A stretch of 7,142 nucleotides of DNA from Opitutaceae bacterium (GTDB lineage: Bacteria > Verrucomicrobiota > Verrucomicrobiae > Opitutales > Opitutaceae), in contig JAISAX010000602.1 of NCBI GenBank assembly GCA_031266495.1, positions 1 through 7,142 of the forward strand, read 5' to 3'. The notes below the pieces were generated by a model. It worked only from the letters and a program-made list of their open reading frames with translations. It was not told where the DNA came from and did not search any database. Of this stretch, positions 1 through 5,018 are shown piece after piece; position 1 is the stretch's first letter; each line of letters opens with the position of its first letter. The position numbers were made by a program, and so were the translations under genes.

Positions 1-56
1 GGGATGAATCTCAACTGCGAAGTTCCGCGCCCGCGGAGTGTGAGGGGGGGAATTGC

Positions 57-71
57 GGGAGGGCGGGAGGG
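57..71 (+). other. Canonical G-quadruplex motif
   Basis: GGGAGGGCGGGAGGG has four G3 runs with single-base loops (A, C, A), the most stable class of intramolecular G-quadruplex. It arises from two tandem copies of the 8-mer GGGAGGGC (57-72). It sits about 290 bases upstream of the SUMF1-like start, so it is far from the likely promoter. Whether it folds or has a role is unknown. Confidence 0.6.
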
Positions 72-173
72 CGAGAGGTAGCAGGAGTTGGCAAGCCAAG
101 GGTAATCGTACTCTCTTCATCATGACCTTCTGCTACCAACCGCAATTACTCCCGGGCGATCCAGACGCAAAAA

Positions 174-208
174 TCAGGTGTTTACCTGACCCGGAAATCT
201 GGTAAAAC
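174..208 (+). promoter_or_regulatory. Possible sigma70-type promoter overlapped by a dyad operator
   Basis: TCAGGTGTTTACCTGA (174-189) is a perfect 6-bp inverted repeat around a 4-base centre. Its right half overlaps a weak -35-like hexamer TTTACC (181-186), which lies 16 bases before a -10-like TAAAAC (203-208). Each hexamer matches four of six consensus bases. Transcription would begin near 215 and give a leader of about 140 bases for the SUMF1-like gene. The arrangement would suit a repressor covering the -35 box. The match is weak in GC-rich DNA and the call is tentative. Confidence 0.25.
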
Positions 209-356
209 ATGCACCTTCACTGCATCCGTACGCCACATGACTCTCACCGCCACACACTGCAAAACAGCCACTTGCACCACTGTCGCCAGGACATTTGGCG
301 GTGCCTGTTTCGAGGTGCGTGCGCCCCTGCGAATCCCTTTTCCCATCAACAAAACC

Positions 357-1403
357 ATGAAATATAACTGCACACGAACATTCGCCGCCCTCCTCGTGGC
401 GGCGCTGGCAATGACGGGAGCCGCGACGGCGACCGAAGAGATGATAGAGATCGACATGAAGCCGGTCGGCGACATCAACAACACGCCGGACACCAGCACC
501 GGCTACGGAAGGGTGACGTACGAGTATCAGATCGGTACGTACGAGGTGACGAACAAGCAGTACGCGGCGTTCCTGAACACGGTGGCGAAGACGGATACGC
601 ACGGCCTGTATAATGAGAATATGGGGAGCGAGCTGCTCGGAGGCATTACGCGCTCGGGCGTTGACAACAACTACGTGTACACGGTGAAGAGTGACATGGC
701 GTCGAAGCCGGTGAATTATGTGTCGTTCTGGGATGCTGCGCGGTTCGTGAACTGGCTGACGAACGGGCAGGGGGGAGCGGAGACGACGGAGTACGGGGTG
801 TACAACCTGACGACGCTGGGCATCACGAATAACAGCATCCTTCGGGATTTCACGGGCCTGGACGGCCTGGTGTACCTGCTGCCGAGTATGGACGAGTGGT
901 ATAAGGCGGCGTATTACAACGCGAGTACCGGGGGGTACCAGACGTATCCGATGACGGATACGCCGAAACAGAACGACACTGCGAGCTTCAGAACGGGCGA
1001 GGATTCGAATAGGACAAACGGGAACCTCATGGATGTGAACGCATATAACGCCGTGTCGGGCGCGAGTTCGCCTTACGGAACGCACCAGCAGGGAGGCAAT
1101 CTGTTTGAATGGGCCGATACCATTCCGGTGGGCGAAATTTCTGGAACGGCAGAGACAGGAGACCCGGCACATACCGACACGCGCAGCGTGCTTGGCGGTT
1201 CGTACAACTATGACATAGGGGCGCTCGCGTCCTCCGGTCAACGCTACGCGAACGTCCCTGCTGACGAGTATGCATTTATAGGTTTTCGGGTAGCGGCCCT
1301 GTACGTGACGGCCGTGCCCGAGCCGGGCATGGTGGCCGGCGCGGCGGGACTGGCGGCGCTGGTATTTGGCGTGTGGGGACGTCGGGGGCGCCGCATCCTG
1401 TAA
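357..1403 (+). CDS. Secreted SUMF1/FGE-sulfatase-fold protein with PEP-CTERM sorting signal
   Basis: 348 residues. Residues 1-25 form a signal peptide: a basic start, a hydrophobic core with LLVAALAMTG, and likely cleavage near ATA-TEE. The body follows the formylglycine-generating-enzyme (SUMF1) fold in order: YEVTNKQYAAFLN (62-74), PVNYVSFWDAARFVNWL (118-134), LPSMDEWYKAAYYN (175-188), SPYGTHQQGGNLFEWAD (237-253), VLGGSY (278-283) and GFRVA (309-313). The C-terminus is a PEP-CTERM signal: VPEP (320-323), a hydrophobic span (about 325-339) and a basic end (RRGRR). This predicts export followed by exosortase-type processing at the cell surface. The only cysteine is residue 5, in the signal peptide. 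The copper-binding cysteine pair of true formylglycine-generating enzymes is therefore absent, and sulfatase activation is unlikely. A structural or ligand-binding surface role is more plausible. The ATG at 357 was chosen because it begins the signal peptide directly. No Shine-Dalgarno sequence is visible. Confidence 0.9.
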   Translation: MKYNCTRTFAALLVAALAMTGAATATEEMIEIDMKPVGDINNTPDTSTGYGRVTYEYQIGTYEVTNKQYAAFLNTVAKTDTHGLYNENMGSELLGGITRSGVDNNYVYTVKSDMASKPVNYVSFWDAARFVNWLTNGQGGAETTEYGVYNLTTLGITNNSILRDFTGLDGLVYLLPSMDEWYKAAYYNASTGGYQTYPMTDTPKQNDTASFRTGEDSNRTNGNLMDVNAYNAVSGASSPYGTHQQGGNLFEWADTIPVGEISGTAETGDPAHTDTRSVLGGSYNYDIGALASSGQRYANVPADEYAFIGFRVAALYVTAVPEPGMVAGAAGLAALVFGVWGRRGRRIL

Positions 1404-1430
1404 TCATCACAATCCGCTTGACCTGTCCGG

Positions 1431-1520
1431 ACCTCCCCCTCCCCCCCCCCTTTTTTTTCGCTCGGGGAAAAGCGCCCCGGTGGCCGGGCTCCGTGTCCCG
1501 TGGGGGGGGGGGGGGAGGGT
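1431..1520. repeat. C-tract/G-tract long inverted repeat
   Basis: A C-rich tract ending in C10 (1441-1450) is followed by T8 (1451-1458), about 45 bases of self-complementary sequence, and then a run of 14 G (1502-1515) ending AGGG. CCCTCCCCCCCCCC (1437-1450) pairs perfectly over 14 bp with bases 1506-1519. The 55-base loop holds smaller stems, for example CGGGG (1463-1467) with CCCCG (1475-1479), and CCCGG (1476-1480) with CCGGG (1484-1488). It lies just after the SUMF1-like stop and 38 bases before the next ORF. It could block transcription, form unusual DNA structure, or slip during replication. It is not a standard intrinsic terminator, because the T-run lies inside the loop. Confidence 0.6.
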
Positions 1521-1557
1521 AATTTCCGAAAACTCTCTTGAAAACCCGATACGTGAA

Positions 1558-1899
1558 ATGACGACGACGACGACGAAACAGAAACCGGAACCGGACGACC
1601 GCGGGAAGCTGCGGGCGCATGGCAGGCTGGCGCTGGTGAGGACGATTTCCCTGTGCGCGCTGCGGAGCCTGTGGAGGGCGAGTTTGCGGAAGGTGGATTT
1701 TTACGAGGAGAAGAAGGAGGTGATCCGGATGCGGTATCCGGGGGCGGTGAGCCTGCACCGGTCGTCGGGGTGGCTGGGCCTGCGGCGGGAGTTCCTGGTG
1801 ATGTTGCCCGGCAAAGGATGCCGCGAGGTGACGATGTGGCTCGACACCATCGTGGAAGACCGGGCGGGCCGGGAGGGGGGGGGGGGAAATGACGAATGA
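1558..1899 (+). CDS. Hypothetical protein, 113 aa
   Basis: No family is recognised. The start at 1558 opens with five ACG codons (MTTTTT), then a charged stretch (KQKPEPDDRGK), an Arg/Leu-rich segment (RLALVRTISLCALRSLWRASLRK, about residues 24-46) and EEKKEVIRMRYPG around residues 51-62. The C-terminal part has SSGWLGLRREFLVML and ends in a five-glycine run encoded by a G12 tract. Nearly all codons end in G or C from the first codon on, which supports coding across the whole frame. The 1558 ATG has no ribosome-binding site. An in-frame ATG at 1729 has an exceptional one, so the product may instead be a 56-residue protein or both forms may exist. The stop overlaps the start of the next small ORF by ATGA, suggesting translational coupling. 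No signal peptide or clear membrane span is seen. Confidence 0.5.
   Translation: MTTTTTKQKPEPDDRGKLRAHGRLALVRTISLCALRSLWRASLRKVDFYEEKKEVIRMRYPGAVSLHRSSGWLGLRREFLVMLPGKGCREVTMWLDTIVEDRAGREGGGGNDE
1714..1731 (+). promoter_or_regulatory. Perfect extended Shine-Dalgarno sequence before an in-frame ATG
   Basis: AAGGAGGTGATCC (1714-1726) is a 13-base exact complement of the usual bacterial 16S rRNA 3' end (GGATCACCTCCTT). GGAGG ends 8 bases before an ATG at 1729, which is optimal spacing. That ATG is in frame within the 113-residue ORF and would give a 56-residue protein beginning MRYPGAVSLH. No other gene in the window has a comparable site. The same bases also encode KKEVIR in the longer frame, so chance cannot be ruled out. 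Confidence 0.5.
1875..1886 (+). repeat. G12 homopolymer at the 3' end of the 113-aa ORF
   Basis: Twelve consecutive G encode the Gly run four codons before the stop. Loss of one G would move translation into the frame of the ATG at 1889 and extend the protein by about 36 residues, to a stop at 1994-1996. Gain of one G would stop it immediately at TGA. The tract also directly precedes ATGs at 1889 and 1896. Confidence 0.7.
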
Positions 1900-2057
1900 C
1901 AACGATCCGGCAACAAACGGCAGTCTGTCTGTTCCTGATACTGGTGCTGACGCCGGGGCTGTTCCCCGGATCATCCGAGACGAACCCCGGTCATGAACAG
2001 CGAACGGGAAAAGCCCCCGGCGGGCGCGGGGCGGCATTCACGATCCGTCATGCATAA
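1896..2057 (+). CDS. Small putative secreted or membrane protein, 53 aa
   Basis: The start ATG overlaps the stop of the upstream ORF (ATGA at 1896-1899), a common translational-coupling arrangement. The product has a short polar and basic start (MTIRQQTA), a hydrophobic core CLFLILVLTPGLF (about residues 11-23) and a possible cleavage site near PG-SSE. A Gly/Pro/Arg-rich tail of about 25 residues follows. This resembles a signal peptide with a tiny mature part, or a single-span membrane peptide. About two thirds of codons end in G or C, more than for the competing 35-residue ORF at 1889-1996 (about half). No family is recognised and it could be spurious. Confidence 0.35.
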   Translation: MTTIRQQTAVCLFLILVLTPGLFPGSSETNPGHEQRTGKAPGGRGAAFTIRHA

Positions 2058-2103
2058 ACTGCCGGTGGTCGTGATGAGAGCAACCGGGCGTCGTGAGGCC
2101 AGG

Positions 2104-2397
2104 GTGATCGACAACCGGAAGCTGCTGGCGTTCTGGACGCTGGCGCAGGTCGGCAATTTTACGGAGACCGGCCGCTTGCTGGGGCTCATGCAATCGGCGG
2201 TGAGCCAGGCGATCATCGGGCTGGAAAACGATGTGGGCGCCCCGTTGTTCAGGCGGCACGGGCGCAGGAGCACGCTGACGAAAGCAGGCCGCGTGCTGCT
2301 GCCTCATGCGGAGGCGATTCTGGGGGAAATGCACAGCATCCGGGAGAGCATGCGAACCGCGAGCGAGGAAGCGGGGCGAGGGGACGCTGAACGCTGA
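2104..2397 (+). CDS. LysR-type HTH DNA-binding domain protein without effector domain (truncated or stand-alone)
   Basis: From the GTG at 2104 this gives 97 residues that align with the N-terminus of LysR-type regulators. KLLAFWTLAQVGNFTETGRLL (6-26) leads into the recognition region QSAVSQAIIGLENDVGAPLF (30-49), the wing RRHGRRSTLTKAGRVLLPHA (50-69) and the start of the linker helix (to about 86). A normal LysR protein is about 300 residues with a periplasmic-binding-like co-inducer domain, which is missing here. GTG at 2104 was chosen because it starts where the family normally starts and has GAGG five bases upstream. The frame is open to ATG 1993, and ATGs at 2050 and 2074 are alternatives. 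The stop codon lies in the second unit of a 7-base repeat array, so the C-terminus is set by repeat DNA. It may be a relic cut off by repeat insertion or a functional DNA-binding-only regulator. Confidence 0.75.
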   Translation: MIDNRKLLAFWTLAQVGNFTETGRLLGLMQSAVSQAIIGLENDVGAPLFRRHGRRSTLTKAGRVLLPHAEAILGEMHSIRESMRTASEEAGRGDAER

Positions 2398-2446
2398 ACG
2401 GCGAACGGCGAACACTGGACATTTAACGCTCAACATCTGACATTTA
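2384..2446 (+). repeat. Array of nine degenerate heptamer repeats
   Basis: Bases 2384-2446 divide exactly into nine 7-base units, in order: ACGCTGA, ACGCTGA, ACGGCGA, ACGGCGA, ACACTGG, ACATTTA, ACGCTCA, ACATCTG, ACATTTA. Every unit starts with AC. The first two units encode the last residues and the stop of the LysR-HTH ORF. Degenerate short tandem repeats with a 7-base period are known from several bacterial groups. They are not a CRISPR, because there are no spacers. Confidence 0.8.
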
Positions 2447-2485
2447 ATGGAAAGCCGGATACCGGACTGTTGAATGTCAGGTGTT
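2432..2485. repeat. Palindromic hairpin formed by opposed heptamer copies
   Basis: AACATCTGACATTTAA (2432-2447) pairs with TTGAATGTCAGGTGTT (2470-2485) over 16 bp as RNA. Fourteen pairs are Watson-Crick and two are U-G wobbles. The 22-base loop has its own CCGG-ATA-CCGG stem (2455-2465). The right arm read on the minus strand continues the 7-base pattern (ACACCTG, ACATTCA, ACAGTCC), so the array meets an inverted copy of itself. Transcribed from either side it would fold well. It may act as a weak terminator or mRNA stabiliser for the upstream gene. Confidence 0.65.
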
Positions 2486-2497
2486 CTGCCTGAACAG

Positions 2498-2593
2498 AAG
2501 GGAGACCGCTAATGGGCGCTGACGGACGCTAAAACCGGACATTCCCGATGGTTTGGTTTTAGCGTCCGTCAGCGCCCTTTAGCGGTCTCCCTT
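2498..2593. repeat. 39-bp inverted repeat built of 10-base units (MITE/STRR-like element)
   Basis: The arms at 2498-2536 and 2555-2593 are reverse complements over 39 bases with a single mismatch, separated by an 18-base loop. Each arm contains three units with a 10-base period: CGCTAATGGG, CGCTGACGGA and CGCTAAAACC in the left arm (2507-2536), and AGCG-starting units at 2561, 2571 and 2581 in the right arm. Outside the arms, similarity decays but persists: GTTC, three bases, CTGAA is present on both sides (2483-2494, and inverted at about 2605-2616). It could serve as a strong bidirectional terminator between convergent genes, or be a miniature inverted-repeat element. No transposase is nearby. 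Confidence 0.85.
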
Positions 2594-2734
2594 TGTTGCG
2601 GTTTTCAGCTTGAACGTTCTGCCGGAGCGCGCCCCGGGCAGCTGGCGAGCTGCGAGTCTTCTGCATAGCGGGTGTTTTGCCCGGTGGAAGGCAAGCACGC
2701 GGGATCAGCGTGGTCAGGTCGCCCGTGTCCGCAG

Positions 2735-2749
2735 ATCCGGTTTCCGGAT
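2735..2749 (-). terminator. Small hairpin just after the clpP stop codon
   Basis: Read on the minus strand, ATCCGG-AAA-CCGGAT forms a perfect 6-bp stem with a 3-base loop, starting four bases after the clpP TGA. No T-tract follows, so it is at best a weak terminator or a 3'-end stabiliser. The larger 39-bp inverted repeat about 160 bases downstream may be the real transcription barrier. Confidence 0.3.
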
Positions 2750-2753
2750 GTTC

Positions 2754-3380
2754 TCAGGCGGCGGTGGCTTCGCCGGTGGCGAGTTTCTGGGCGTCGCGCG
2801 TGCTGGCGACCACGTGGTCCACGAGGCCGTAGGCCTGGGCTTCGAGGGCGCTCATGTAGTAGTCGCGGTCGGAATCCTTGTCCACCTGCTCCGCGGTCTT
2901 GCCGGTGTGGCGGGCGATGGTCTCGCTGAGGGTGCGGCGCCAGCGGAGGATTTCCCTGGCGGCGATGGCGATGTCGGCCGTCTGGCCGCCGGCACCGCCG
3001 CTGGGCTGGTGGATCATCACGCGGCTGTTGGGCAGGGCGAACCGCTTGCCTTTCGTGCCGGCGGAGAGGAGCACGGTGGCCATGCTGGCGGCCTGGCCGA
3101 CGCAGTAGGTGACCACGTCGCACTGGAGGAAGTTGATCGTGTCGTAGATCGCCATGCCGCCGGTGACGACGCCGCCGGGTGAGTTGATGTACAGGTGGAT
3201 GTCTTTTTTCGCGTCTTCCATCTGGAGGAAGAGCAACTGGGCGATGACGACGTTGGCCACGCCATCGTCGATCGGGGTGCCGATGAAGATGATGCGGTCC
3301 TTGAGCAGGCGGGAATAGATGTCCATCGACCGCTCTCCGCGGCCGGTGTTTTCGAGGACGATGGGTACGTAGTAGCTCAC
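2754..3380 (-). CDS. clpP: ATP-dependent Clp protease proteolytic subunit ClpP
   Basis: 208 residues, close to the family's usual length. ClpP forms a double heptameric cytoplasmic barrel that degrades proteins unfolded by ClpX- or ClpA/C-type ATPases. The catalytic triad is visible: Ser99 in GQAASMA, His124 in MIHQPSGG and Asp173 in SDRDYYMSA. Other hallmarks are [19 protein letters not shown] (14-32), YINSPGG (64-70) and GLVD (185-188). The start is GTG at 3380. The protein begins [17 protein letters not shown], which lines up almost exactly with the mature N-terminus of E. coli ClpP, so there is little or no propeptide to remove. No Shine-Dalgarno sequence is visible. It lies 119 bases downstream of tig on the same strand, the usual pairing, and is probably co-transcribed with it. 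The unfoldase gene clpX, often next, is not here. Confidence 0.97.
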   Translation of the reverse strand: MSYYVPIVLENTGRGERSMDIYSRLLKDRIIFIGTPIDDGVANVVIAQLLFLQMEDAKKDIHLYINSPGGVVTGGMAIYDTINFLQCDVVTYCVGQAASMATVLLSAGTKGKRFALPNSRVMIHQPSGGAGGQTADIAIAAREILRWRRTLSETIARHTGKTAEQVDKDSDRDYYMSALEAQAYGLVDHVVASTRDAQKLATGEATAA

Positions 3381-3499
3381 GTTGTGTGGTGCTTTTGGGT
3401 GGTGGGTGCGGGTCTCTTGAGATGATCGCCGGTGGCGGTGGCCGGTGGCGGTGCGGGTGCCGTCGCGGTGGAACCGTTGGCACCGGCGGCGCTGGCGGG

Positions 3500-4825
3500 T
3501 CAGGCGGTGGCGGGTCGGGTTGTCCCGGTGGCCCGGGTGACGAGCAATTCAAGGGTCTTGTCGAAAATGATCCCTTGCTGGATGGTGCGGAGTTGCTCGC
3601 GGTCCCTGGTGAGTTCCTTGAGGAGCTTCTCGGGGCGCTGGCCGTTGCGCATGGAGTGCTGGTAGAGCCAGGCGTTGATGTCGGCTTCGGTGACTTTGAG
3701 GTTTTCCTTGTCGGCGATTTTCGCGAGGATGAGCCGGGTCTTGACTCGGGTGGTGGCGGCTTTTTTCGCGCCTTCGTAGAGTTCTTGCTTGTCCTTCTCG
3801 AATTGCTCGGCGGGGACGCCGCGGCGGAGGTTTTCCTCCATGAAGTTGCGGAGGACGTTTTGCGTCTCGGCCTCGACGAGGCTTTCGGGGACTTCGAAGG
3901 CGACTTTGGCGTCGAGGGCCTCGGCGATCTGGCGGCGTTGGTCGTTGCGGTTGGCGTTTTCCTTGCGGAGTTTGAGCTGGGTGCGGAGGTTTTCCCTGAG
4001 GGCGTCGAGGGTGTCGGCCTGGTGGGCCTTGAGGAAGGTTTCGTCGAGCGCGGGGAGGGTGCGTTCGCGGATTTCCTGGATGGTGACGGTGTAGGTCACG
4101 GTCTTGCCGGCGAGGGGGGGGGCGGGGGGGAATTCGGCGGGGTAGGTGATGGGGATGTCTTTCCTGTCGTCTTTGGCAACGCCGGCGAGGTGCTTGCCGA
4201 GGCCGGGGATGTGGCCTTCGTGGTCGCCTTCGACTTCTTCCCAGGTTTGCGGGATGGAGGCGTAGATTTGTTTGTCGGGGACGAGTTCGAGGGCGGGTTT
4301 GCCGTCGAGGGCGCCTTCGTAGGCGAGTTTGACGTAGTCGCCTTTCCGCGCGGGGCGTTCGGTGGTCTTGAAGTCGGCGCGTTCGGTGCGGAGGTTTTGG
4401 ATTACGGTGTCGATTTCGGCGTCGGTCGGATCGACGGGGTTGATCGTCGTGGGCAGGCCGGTGTAGTCGGGGAGTTCGAATTCGGGCTGGATATCGACCG
4501 TGAGGGTGAGTGTGGCGGGGGCGCCGGTGGCAATGGTGTCGCCGTCGGCGAGGTCGATGAGCTGGATGACTTCGAGTTTGTGTTGTTCGAGGGCGTTGCG
4601 CCAGGTTTTGGCGAGCATTTTCTGGCGAAACTCGTTGTCGATTTCCTTCGCGTAGCGTTTTTCGATCATGGCCGCGGGGGCTTTGCCGGGACGGAAGCCG
4701 GGAAGTCGCACGGTGCGGAGGATTTCGTTGACGATGGTCTGGCGTTCGGCGTCGATTTCGGAGGCGTCGAGCGAGACGACGAGCTTCTTGCGGGTGGTGG
4801 AAATGTCCTGGACTTCGATGTTCAC
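3500..4825 (-). CDS. tig: Trigger factor (ribosome-associated chaperone and peptidyl-prolyl isomerase)
   Basis: 441 residues, typical length. Trigger factor docks at the ribosomal exit tunnel and shields nascent chains. The ribosome-binding domain (about 1-145) carries the signature loop GFRPGKAP (43-50). An FKBP-type PPIase domain follows (about 155-250: [16 protein letters not shown], then [11 protein letters not shown]). The alpha-helical C-terminal chaperone arms run from about 255 to 430 ([20 protein letters not shown], then [20 protein letters not shown]). The start is GTG at 4825; [15 protein letters not shown] matches the family N-terminus. There is no clear ribosome-binding site. A G9-C-G7 tract on the plus strand (4114-4130) encodes [10 protein letters not shown] at the end of the PPIase domain, so slippage there would inactivate the protein. 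The gene leads into clpP, 119 bases downstream with no gene between. Confidence 0.97.
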   Translation of the reverse strand: MNIEVQDISTTRKKLVVSLDASEIDAERQTIVNEILRTVRLPGFRPGKAPAAMIEKRYAKEIDNEFRQKMLAKTWRNALEQHKLEVIQLIDLADGDTIATGAPATLTLTVDIQPEFELPDYTGLPTTINPVDPTDAEIDTVIQNLRTERADFKTTERPARKGDYVKLAYEGALDGKPALELVPDKQIYASIPQTWEEVEGDHEGHIPGLGKHLAGVAKDDRKDIPITYPAEFPPAPPLAGKTVTYTVTIQEIRERTLPALDETFLKAHQADTLDALRENLRTQLKLRKENANRNDQRRQIAEALDAKVAFEVPESLVEAETQNVLRNFMEENLRRGVPAEQFEKDKQELYEGAKKAATTRVKTRLILAKIADKENLKVTEADINAWLYQHSMRNGQRPEKLLKELTRDREQLRTIQQGIIFDKTLELLVTRATGTTRPATA

Positions 4826-4870
4826 GGGTGGTGGTAAAGTGGAAACGGGTTGCGAGTGTAGAAACCGGTC

Positions 4871-4900
4871 ACGCTACGCGGCGGGATTCGGGACGGTCAA
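4871..4900 (-). promoter_or_regulatory. Weak candidate promoter for tig-clpP
   Basis: Read on the minus strand, a good -35-like hexamer TTGACC (4900-4895) is followed after 18 bases by TAGCGT (4876-4871), a poor -10. A TACACT that looks more like a -10 occurs nearer the gene, but its spacing is wrong. The position, roughly 45-75 bases upstream of the tig start, is sensible. The evidence is thin. Confidence 0.2.
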
Positions 4901-4934
4901 TGCCGGATTCGGCGGGAATTCGGGGGGGATTCGG
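4885..4934 (+). repeat. Helically phased GATTCGG repeats in the divergent intergenic region
   Basis: GATTCGG occurs at 4885, 4906 and 4928, with a variant AATTCGG at 4917. Spacings are 21, 11 and 11 bases, close to whole turns of B-DNA, so all copies face one side of the helix. They lie between the divergent tig and DUF1343 genes, where a regulator could act on both. They may be binding sites for a cooperative regulator. The surrounding G-rich sequence makes chance recurrence possible. Confidence 0.4.
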
Positions 4935-4943
4935 TGGAAAAAT

Positions 4944-4966
4944 GGGGGGGGGGGGGGAAAGGGGGG
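4944..4966 (+). repeat. G14 homopolymer followed by AAA and G6
   Basis: Fourteen consecutive G (4944-4957), then AAA and six G (4961-4966), lie 53-75 bases upstream of the DUF1343 lipoprotein start. A tract here could change promoter spacing by slippage, or form G-quadruplex or triplex DNA. It has the same length as the G14 tract at 1502-1515. Confidence 0.7.
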
Positions 4967-5018
4967 CTGGTTCCTGCTCGACGGATCGGCGGACGGATTC
5001 ACAGTGGGCGGCTTTCGC

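Larger units (their letters stand above)
1..356. other. Non-coding leader region upstream of the SUMF1-like gene
   Basis: No convincing gene lies here. The short open frames on either strand are G- or R-rich and show no family resemblance. The stretch holds a run of seven G (44-50), a G-quadruplex motif (57-71), and a dyad with a promoter-like pair of hexamers (174-208). The reading frame of the downstream gene is open back to 237. Residues encoded by 237-356 do not look like a signal peptide, whereas the ATG at 357 begins one directly, so I treat 237-356 as untranslated. Confidence 0.6.
2398..2753. other. Gene-free convergent intergenic region, rich in repeats
   Basis: This lies between the ends of the convergent LysR-HTH and clpP genes. 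No ORF here shows coding character. It contains most of the heptamer array and its inverted copy (to 2485), the 39-bp inverted repeat (2498-2593), a small dyad GCAGCT-GGCG-AGCTGC (2638-2653) and a hairpin next to the clpP stop (2735-2749). Nothing else is recognised in 2594-2753. Confidence 0.6.

Noticed and set aside
4..81. Small ORF at the window start
   Set aside because: 25 residues, Arg/Gly-rich, crossing the G-quadruplex, with no supporting signal.
174..1241. Minus-strand frame of 355 aa over the SUMF1-like gene
   Set aside because: Arg/Val/His-rich antisense shadow. The plus-strand frame has a signal peptide, SUMF1 motifs and PEP-CTERM.
1451..1458. T8 run as an intrinsic terminator for the SUMF1-like gene
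   Set aside because: The bases before it are a C-run with no G-rich partner upstream, so no hairpin precedes the T-run.
1714..1726. Fragment of an inverted 16S rRNA 3' end
   Set aside because: Identity to the complement of the 16S end stops after 13 bases. The next bases do not match conserved 16S helix sequence, so a ribosome-binding site is the simpler reading.
1889..1996. 35-aa ORF in the third frame after the G12 tract
   Set aside because: Its start directly abuts the G-run, codon third positions are only about half G/C, and it has no domain. The ORF at 1896 fits better. Kept only as a possible frameshift extension.
1276..2037. Minus-strand frame of 253 aa
   Set aside because: Passes through the C and G homopolymers and is mostly Pro/Arg. 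It conflicts with better-supported plus-strand ORFs.
2384..2593. CRISPR-like repeat array
   Set aside because: Units are 7 or 10 bases, contiguous and degenerate, without unique spacers. No cas genes are near.
2605..3552. Minus-strand frame of 315 aa overlapping clpP
   Set aside because: Same strand but wrong frame. Pro/Arg/His-rich nonsense, whereas the clpP frame has all catalytic motifs.
3386..4837. Long plus-strand open frame (483 aa) rich in Gly, Val, Phe and Glu
   Set aside because: It is antisense to tig and owes its openness to high GC codon bias. Its composition is a low-complexity mirror of the trigger factor gene.
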